In this document: piece after piece, positions 6,655 to 10,702 of the stretch | Numbering within the stretch: position 1 is the stretch's first letter | Layout of the letters: each line of letters opens with the position of its first letter | Origin: Lutibacter sp. | GTDB taxonomy: Bacteria > Bacteroidota > Bacteroidia > Flavobacteriales > Flavobacteriaceae | Direction of reading: 5' to 3' | Assembly (NCBI GenBank): GCA_030599055.1 | Contig: JAUVOS010000075.1 | Location: 1-10,702 of the forward strand | Length of the DNA stretch: 10,702 nucleotides | Notes under the pieces: generated by a model | What the model saw: only the letters and a program-made list of their open reading frames with translations | Database searches by the model: none | Told to the model about the DNA's origin: nothing | Program-made: the position numbers and the translations under genes

Positions 6655-6686
6655 CAAAGGTAATGTTTATATAAATACTAACAAAA
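6655..6686 (-). promoter_or_regulatory. Bacteroidota-type promoter of fbaA
   Basis: On the minus strand, TTTTG (6682-6686) is followed by a 19-nt spacer and TACCTTTG (6655-6662), an exact match to TTTG-N19-TAnnTTTG. Transcription should begin near 6649, about 22 nt before the ATG at 6627. This rules out the upstream TTG start. Confidence 0.8.
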
Positions 6687-6725
6687 TGAAAGATTATATA
6701 AATGATAGAAGGATTGAATATTTAA

Positions 6726-6926
6726 GGCTCTAGTTTAAAATAACCTTACTATTTTTAGCCATAATATATTATAATAGATTGATTATCAATTATTTTTTAA
6801 CCGCAAGGCACGCAAAAAATATTTACGCAAAGGTCGCAAAGCATTGCCTTGCGAAAAACTTAGGAGCCTTGCGATAAACCTCAAAAGTATTAAAGTTTGA
6901 AATCATAGCTATTCTAAACTAGAGCC
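6726..6926. mobile_element. 201-bp element with 17-bp terminal inverted repeats (MITE-like)
   Basis: GGCTCTAGTTTAAAATA at 6726-6742 is repeated in inverted orientation at 6910-6926 with one mismatch (16 of 17 match). Nothing inside codes for a protein. The interior holds an A/T-rich part and a CGCAAAG-type repeat (6802-6873). It sits in the 324-bp gene-free gap between tamL and fbaA, outside both genes and upstream of the fbaA promoter. No clear target-site duplication is visible (TTTAA before, ATTAG after), so transposition is not proven. It could also be a long-range RNA stem downstream of tamL, where no other terminator was seen. Confidence 0.5.
6802..6873. repeat. CGCAAAG/CGCAAGG-type intergenic repeat, copy 1
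   Basis: Short CGCAA-containing units occur in quick succession: CGCAAGGCA (6802-6810), CGCAAAAAA, CGCAAAGG and CGCAAAG, then the inverted forms TGCCTTGCG (6845-6853) and CCTTGCG (6867-6873). The first and fifth units are an exact 9-bp inverted pair. Related units recur at 10271-10391. I recall similar noncoding repeats scattered in flavobacterial genomes, but no count is available here. Confidence 0.6.
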
Positions 6927-6951
6927 ATTAGTTTCTATCGACCTCAGGTTA

Positions 6952-9462
6952 TTAAAAAGGATAATTTATTCCTATATTTAAAATTGGTTTTTTTAAACTT
7001 GATTTTTGTAACCATTTTTCTCCATTGATATTATAGGGTTCAAATGTTTTAAAACCTAAATCAGCTCGAAATACGAGAAAACTAAAATCATATCGAATTC
7101 CAAAACCAGAACCTATTGCAATGTTTTGTAGGGATTTAAAACTTTCAAATTTTGCTTCATCGCTTGTCAAATCAGAATTAGTGGTGTCCCAGATATTTCC
7201 GGCATCGATAAAAAGTGCCCCTTTAAAACTACTAATGATATCAAATCGATATTCAATACTACTCAGTAATTTTAGATTTCCAACATTAAATTCAAGTCTG
7301 CTATTTTCACTGCCCGGTCCTAATTCATATATTCGCCACGCCCTGATGTCATTGGGACCACCCACAAAATAACTACGACTAAAAGGGATGGATGTAGAAT
7401 TTCCATAAGGTATAGCAATTCCTATGTTTGTCCTATATGCTAATACATTTTTAAAATTTAATTTCCAATGTTTTTTAAACTCTAAGTCTAATTTAAAATA
7501 TTGTGCTATGTTGGTTCCAAATATCTGTTTTGGATCATTTGAGACTGAATTTTTGGCAAAAAGTGAACTTAGAAGTCCCGAAGAAGCTATTTGAGCTCTA
7601 AAATAAGAAAAATCAATGTCCTTGTAGTTGGATTGCGTGTTGTAGATAAATTGATATGTAATTGCAGGCACTAAAACATCTTCCGTAATAATAGTATAGC
7701 GTTTTTCAATATTTTGAATTTTTAAATAGTCTTCAGGATTATTTTGACTAAACTCCGTGTTTTCTAAAGCTATTGCTATAAAATTAAGAGGATTTTCTAA
7801 TAAATCATTTGAAAAATAGTCAGAGTTATCATTTTGAATTGTAACGAGTTTTCGATATTCTGAATTATAAACACTAAAAAATGAATTGACATTTAAGTTT
7901 TTAATGAATTGTGCATTTAGGATTTCTAATCGGTGTTTTGTTTTAGAAGTTATTTCCCAATCATATTCTGCAATTGCAGTAAAACGTTGTTTGTCTAATC
8001 CTATGTTTTTTTGTAAGCTTGTTCCAAGAGTGAAAGTAGTTTTTGGTGTTATTGTTTTAAGAAATGATTTGCTTTGGTTAAAAGGAATAAGAAAACGCGG
8101 AATTTTATAGGAAACATCAACTCCTAGTTCCCAAGCATTAAAAAAAGAATTATTATCATTAGCGATTCTTGTACTGTTTATTATGGATCCTTGTATCCCA
8201 AATTGTAGGATTTCATTTCTCTTAAATGTGTTTTTATTACTCAAGGACAATTTTCCTGAAATGGCATAAGGTTTTATGTTGCTGTGTGCCAATTCACTTT
8301 CTAATTTTAATCCATATTGTTTTGATGGAGTCAATAAAATATGAGCTATTAGTTGATTATTTTCAACTTCTTCGTAATTAATTCGAATGGATTTAAAGTT
8401 ATTGAGATTTCTTAAATTTTGACGTGTAAGTTCGTTGTTTGTGTCTGAATATTTTTGTTTGGGTTTTATAAAAATAGATTGTTCTAATAAATGTGGTTTA
8501 TACTTTATTTTGTCATAAGCATAAAAATTCAAATTCCTAAAGTGAATACTGTCTTTTAGGTAGTCATTTCGTTGAAAATAGGAATAATCAGTATATATTT
8601 TGACTTTTTTGATTGTGGATATTTGATAAGGGTAACTCACCAAACTATCATTTTCTTCAACGATACGATCTGCAATATCTACAAGTACAGTTGTTTTATA
8701 ATCTGAACTTGTTGAATCAATTTCTCTAAAATTTATAGAATATTTTGAAAAATGATAGACTCCTGCATTTCTAAAGATCTTTGTCAGTCGATCTGCTTCT
8801 TTTTCAAAATTAGAAGTTTTAAATTGCTTATTCTTTTTAATAAGTGTTTTTTCATAATGAAGTTTGTATAATGAGTCGATAATTGGAGAGGCTATTTGCC
8901 GCTTAATCGAGTCAATGACGAAAACATTATTCTTCTCAATTTTGTAAATTACTCGTGCTTTTTTAGAACTTAAAGTATCAATTTTATAAGCAACTTTCGC
9001 CTTAAAAAAACCTTCATTTAAATAGTATAATTTTAGTGTTTTAAGTGTTTCTTTTGTTTTTTTTGTATCTAGCAAAACTGGTTCTTCTCCGTTTTTAAAA
9101 ACCCATTTATTTATATCTTTATTAAAATTAGCCCAGCCTACAGTCTGTTTTAATGAAAGAATCTTTGTGAAAAGATGATTTGAATCTTTGTATTTGATAA
9201 TTTTATCATTCCATTTTTTTTCATAACTTTTATCACCAAAATTATAAAACCATAGTTTTAGGGGAAATACAATTGCTTTTGAATTGGGTTTTTGAATGAT
9301 ATAGGGATTCAGTTTGTCATTTTTGCTATTGGAACCATTTATTTCAATTGAATTTTTCTTGAGAAGTAATTCGTCTTCCGGAACATATTTTGTGCTACTA
9401 CATGACCAAATCAAAAAGACTAAGCTTATAAAAGTTAGAAATATTGTAATATTGTGCTTCAC
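6952..9462 (-). CDS. tamL: Outer-membrane assembly lipoprotein TamL (BamA/TamA superfamily)
   Basis: This is an 836-residue outer-membrane protein of the Omp85 superfamily, in the lipid-anchored form typical of Bacteroidota, thought to assist outer-membrane biogenesis with a TamB-like partner. A lipoprotein signal (1-20) ends before Cys21 and the family-like CSSTKYVPEDELLL (21-34). POTRA-like segments follow, for example LKLYYLNEGFFKAKV (143-157). The C-terminal half is a beta-barrel ending NIGINYPF with a terminal Phe. The loop motif corresponding to the Omp85 VRG[FY] is GGPNDIRAW (701-709). The start is GTG at 9460-9462: the frame has a stop eight codons upstream, no ATG lies between, and the signal peptide begins directly after. 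It is divergent from the methyltransferase gene. No tamB follows; fbaA is next after a repeat-bearing gap. Confidence 0.88.
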   Translation of the reverse strand: MKHNITIFLTFISLVFLIWSCSSTKYVPEDELLLKKNSIEINGSNSKNDKLNPYIIQKPNSKAIVFPLKLWFYNFGDKSYEKKWNDKIIKYKDSNHLFTKILSLKQTVGWANFNKDINKWVFKNGEEPVLLDTKKTKETLKTLKLYYLNEGFFKAKVAYKIDTLSSKKARVIYKIEKNNVFVIDSIKRQIASPIIDSLYKLHYEKTLIKKNKQFKTSNFEKEADRLTKIFRNAGVYHFSKYSINFREIDSTSSDYKTTVLVDIADRIVEENDSLVSYPYQISTIKKVKIYTDYSYFQRNDYLKDSIHFRNLNFYAYDKIKYKPHLLEQSIFIKPKQKYSDTNNELTRQNLRNLNNFKSIRINYEEVENNQLIAHILLTPSKQYGLKLESELAHSNIKPYAISGKLSLSNKNTFKRNEILQFGIQGSIINSTRIANDNNSFFNAWELGVDVSYKIPRFLIPFNQSKSFLKTITPKTTFTLGTSLQKNIGLDKQRFTAIAEYDWEITSKTKHRLEILNAQFIKNLNVNSFFSVYNSEYRKLVTIQNDNSDYFSNDLLENPLNFIAIALENTEFSQNNPEDYLKIQNIEKRYTIITEDVLVPAITYQFIYNTQSNYKDIDFSYFRAQIASSGLLSSLFAKNSVSNDPKQIFGTNIAQYFKLDLEFKKHWKLNFKNVLAYRTNIGIAIPYGNSTSIPFSRSYFVGGPNDIRAWRIYELGPGSENSRLEFNVGNLKLLSSIEYRFDIISSFKGALFIDAGNIWDTTNSDLTSDEAKFESFKSLQNIAIGSGFGIRYDFSFLVFRADLGFKTFEPYNINGEKWLQKSSLKKPILNIGINYPF

Positions 9463-9484
9463 TAGCGTGGTTGTTTTAAACTTT

Positions 9485-9515
9485 CAAAAATAGTTCTTTT
9501 GTATGGTTTCTAAAA
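9485..9515 (-). promoter_or_regulatory. Probable tamL promoter
   Basis: On the minus strand TATTTTTG (9485-9492) matches TAnnTTTG exactly; upstream, at the right spacing, is only a TTTTT run (9512-9516) as a weak -33 region. Transcription would start near 9479, giving a leader of about 17 nt. The -33 region lies inside the first codons of the divergent methyltransferase gene. Confidence 0.5.
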
Positions 9516-10228
9516 ATGAAATTAGATTAATAACGAGTTTGGCTCAAAAAAAGTACCGCAACAAGCATTTGTTATTTGTGGCAGAAGGAGAAAAATTGGT
9601 ATATGAGTTACTACAATCTCATTTTAAAGTAAAGAAAATTTATGCTCTTAAAGATCTTGACCTTGATTTAGATAAAGACCAAATAAATAGAGTTACATCA
9701 AGCGAATTAAAAAAGATAAGTAATCTTACGACTCCTAATAATGTACTCGGTATTTTTGAAATTCCCGCTTTTAGAAAACCCATTGATAAAGGATTGCAGA
9801 TTGTGTTAGATGGCATTAAAGACCCTGGAAATTTAGGAACAATTATTCGTCTATGTGATTGGTTTGGCGTTTCTCAATTAATATGTTCTAAAGATACGGT
9901 TGATTGCTATAACCCAAAAGTTGTACAAGCTACTATGGGTAGTTTAGCTCGTGTTAATATTACCTATACAGATATAGAGTCTTATCTTTTTAATAGTAAA
10001 CTATCTAAATACATGACTTTGATGGATGGCGATAATATATATAAGCAATCCTTGCCAAAAGAGGCGATTATTGTCATGGGAAATGAAGCAAATGGTATTC
10101 GTGAAAGTATTCAAAAACTGGCAGATTATCAAATTGCAATTCCAAATTTTGGGATGGAATCTCAAGCTGAAAGCCTAAACGTAGCCATGGCAACTGCTGT
10201 TTTTTTAAGCGAATTTAGAAGAAAATAA
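9503..10228 (+). CDS. SpoU/TrmH-family (SPOUT) RNA 2'-O-methyltransferase
   Basis: Proteins of this family bind S-adenosylmethionine in a C-terminal trefoil-knot fold and methylate ribose in rRNA or tRNA. The 241 residues contain an N-terminal substrate-binding part (about 1-90, with HLLFVAEGEKLVYELL at 22-37). The SPOUT domain carries motif 1 DGIKDPGNLGTIIR (103-116), motif 2 IIVMGNEANGI (189-199) and motif 3 IPNFGMESQAESLNVAMATA (213-232), including the conserved Asn226. The length and N-terminal part resemble RlmB-like 23S rRNA enzymes, but the target RNA cannot be decided from sequence. The ATG at 9503 lies 40 nt from the divergent tamL start, so any promoter must lie in the short gap or inside tamL; none is clear. 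It converges with the PorT-like gene. Confidence 0.93.
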   Translation: MVSKNEIRLITSLAQKKYRNKHLLFVAEGEKLVYELLQSHFKVKKIYALKDLDLDLDKDQINRVTSSELKKISNLTTPNNVLGIFEIPAFRKPIDKGLQIVLDGIKDPGNLGTIIRLCDWFGVSQLICSKDTVDCYNPKVVQATMGSLARVNITYTDIESYLFNSKLSKYMTLMDGDNIYKQSLPKEAIIVMGNEANGIRESIQKLADYQIAIPNFGMESQAESLNVAMATAVFLSEFRRK

Positions 10229-10270
10229 GAGAGAGAAAAGCAATAGAAAAAGCAGAGATAAATTATTTCA

Positions 10271-10391
10271 CGCAAAGTCGCAAAGTCGCAAAGAGAAGCA
10301 GACATAGCTTAGCGCCTCCTATGTTTGCGAGAAACAAAAGCATCCGATTTTTAAGGAATAAATAAAAAAGACAAACAAACAGCTTTGCGGT
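10271..10391. repeat. CGCAAAG-type intergenic repeat, copy 2
   Basis: It opens with CGCAAAGT in near-perfect tandem (10271-10293, about 2.9 units of 8 bp) and closes with the inverted unit CTTTGCGGT (10383-10391). In between are TTTGCGAG (10324-10331) and noncoding A-rich sequence. It fills most of the 190-bp gap between the convergent methyltransferase and PorT-like genes, where I see no ordinary terminator. It shares the unit, but not the overall sequence, with the repeat at 6802-6873. Confidence 0.6.
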
Positions 10392-10418
10392 AAAAAAAAT
10401 ACTATTTTACATTAGATT

Positions 10419-10702
10419 CTATTGAAAAGCAAACCTCAGAAAAATGCCACGTGTGCCAAAATAGTCAATTGGTGTTGTCCATTGACTTACAGTCCCGGAG
10501 TTTACATCGGCAGCATCACGTTTTAATTCGTTGTTTATCGCAAAGACACCACGTATAGATGGAGAAAACTTAAACCAAACCAAATAAAAATCCATCCCTA
10601 TACCTACTTCATACATGAAATTATGTTTTTGCATTCTAAATTCACCACTTGAATTATCATTAATATTATCAAAATTACCCGCAAAATTATGATCATAGGT
10701 TA
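10419..10702 (-). CDS. PorT-like outer-membrane protein of type IX secretion, C-terminal part (cut by window edge)
   Basis: The frame runs from the TAG stop (10419-10421) to the right edge without a stop, giving about 94 residues; the start lies outside. An internal Met at 10632-10634 is not the start, since in-frame coding continues upstream (TYDHNFAGNFDN onward). The segment HNFMYEVGIGMDFYLVWFKF followed by SPSIRGVFAINNEL, ending in TRGIFLRFAFQ, shows alternating beta-strands and a C-terminal aromatic strand typical of a small outer-membrane barrel. It resembles flavobacterial PorT, which supports type IX secretion and gliding. From memory, PorT is often encoded next to a SpoU-type methyltransferase and TamL in this family, which agrees with the neighbours here. 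A generic PorT-family barrel outside T9SS is the main alternative. Confidence 0.72.
   Translation of the reverse strand, partial: TYDHNFAGNFDNINDNSSGEFRMQKHNFMYEVGIGMDFYLVWFKFSPSIRGVFAINNELKRDAADVNSGTVSQWTTPIDYFGTRGIFLRFAFQ

Noticed and set aside
6628..6657. Longer fbaA start at a TTG giving ten extra residues
   Set aside because: The TTG lies inside an exact -7 promoter box, upstream of the expected transcript start, and the extension does not resemble aldolase N-termini.
7121..8110. Two plus-strand ORFs of 83 and 74 codons inside tamL
   Set aside because: Both lie antisense to a continuous, well-supported tamL frame and look like composition-driven shadows.
10271..10293. CGCAAAGT tandem units as a CRISPR array
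   Set aside because: Units are 8 bp with no spacers and no cas genes are present.
10419..10634. A complete 71-residue protein starting at the Met at 10632-10634
   Set aside because: The same frame stays open to the window edge and the upstream residues continue the PorT-like pattern, so it is the end of a longer gene.

Overview
The window is about 10.7 kb of AT-rich chromosomal DNA from a member of the phylum Bacteroidota, most likely family Flavobacteriaceae. Four things support this. Several promoters match the Bacteroidota form TTTG-N18/19-TAnnTTTG. Start codons lack Shine-Dalgarno sequences and sit behind A-rich leaders. The proteins have flavobacterial character (cysteine-free AccD, TamL-type lipoprotein barrel, PorT-like protein). 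Short CGCAAAG-type intergenic repeats, which I remember from flavobacterial genomes, are present. The placement rests on recall; I could not run a database search.

Layout. At the left edge is the N-terminal part of a helix-turn-helix regulator (1-270, minus) with its own promoter. Next is a hairpin-rich intergenic stretch (271-546), then the translation/RNA-decay pair rpsO-pnp (2950-3219 and 547-2778, both minus). A predicted lipoprotein of unknown function follows (3451-4284, plus), with a strong terminator and a 111-bp palindromic doublet element (4343-4453). Then come accD (4497-5381, minus) and class II fructose-bisphosphate aldolase fbaA (5560-6627, minus), with a hairpin between them. 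A 324-bp gene-free stretch (6628-6951) carries the fbaA promoter and a 201-bp element bounded by 17-bp inverted repeats. After it are the outer-membrane assembly lipoprotein tamL (6952-9462, minus), a divergent SpoU/TrmH-family RNA methyltransferase (9503-10228, plus), a second CGCAAAG repeat copy, and the C-terminal end of a PorT-like T9SS protein (10419-10702, minus, cut by the window edge).

How the genes relate. Most are core functions: ribosome assembly and RNA turnover (rpsO, pnp), the committed step of fatty-acid synthesis (accD), glycolysis/gluconeogenesis (fbaA), and envelope biogenesis and secretion (tamL, PorT-like protein). No defence system, prophage, CRISPR array, tRNA or rRNA was seen. 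I found no convincing previously undescribed multi-gene system. The most unusual material is intergenic: the palindromic doublet at 4343-4453, the inverted-repeat element at 6726-6926, the CGCAAAG repeats, and the two-hairpin unit at 373-476. In the proteins, the clearest oddities are the missing zinc-ribbon cysteines in AccD and an internal duplication in the lipoprotein.
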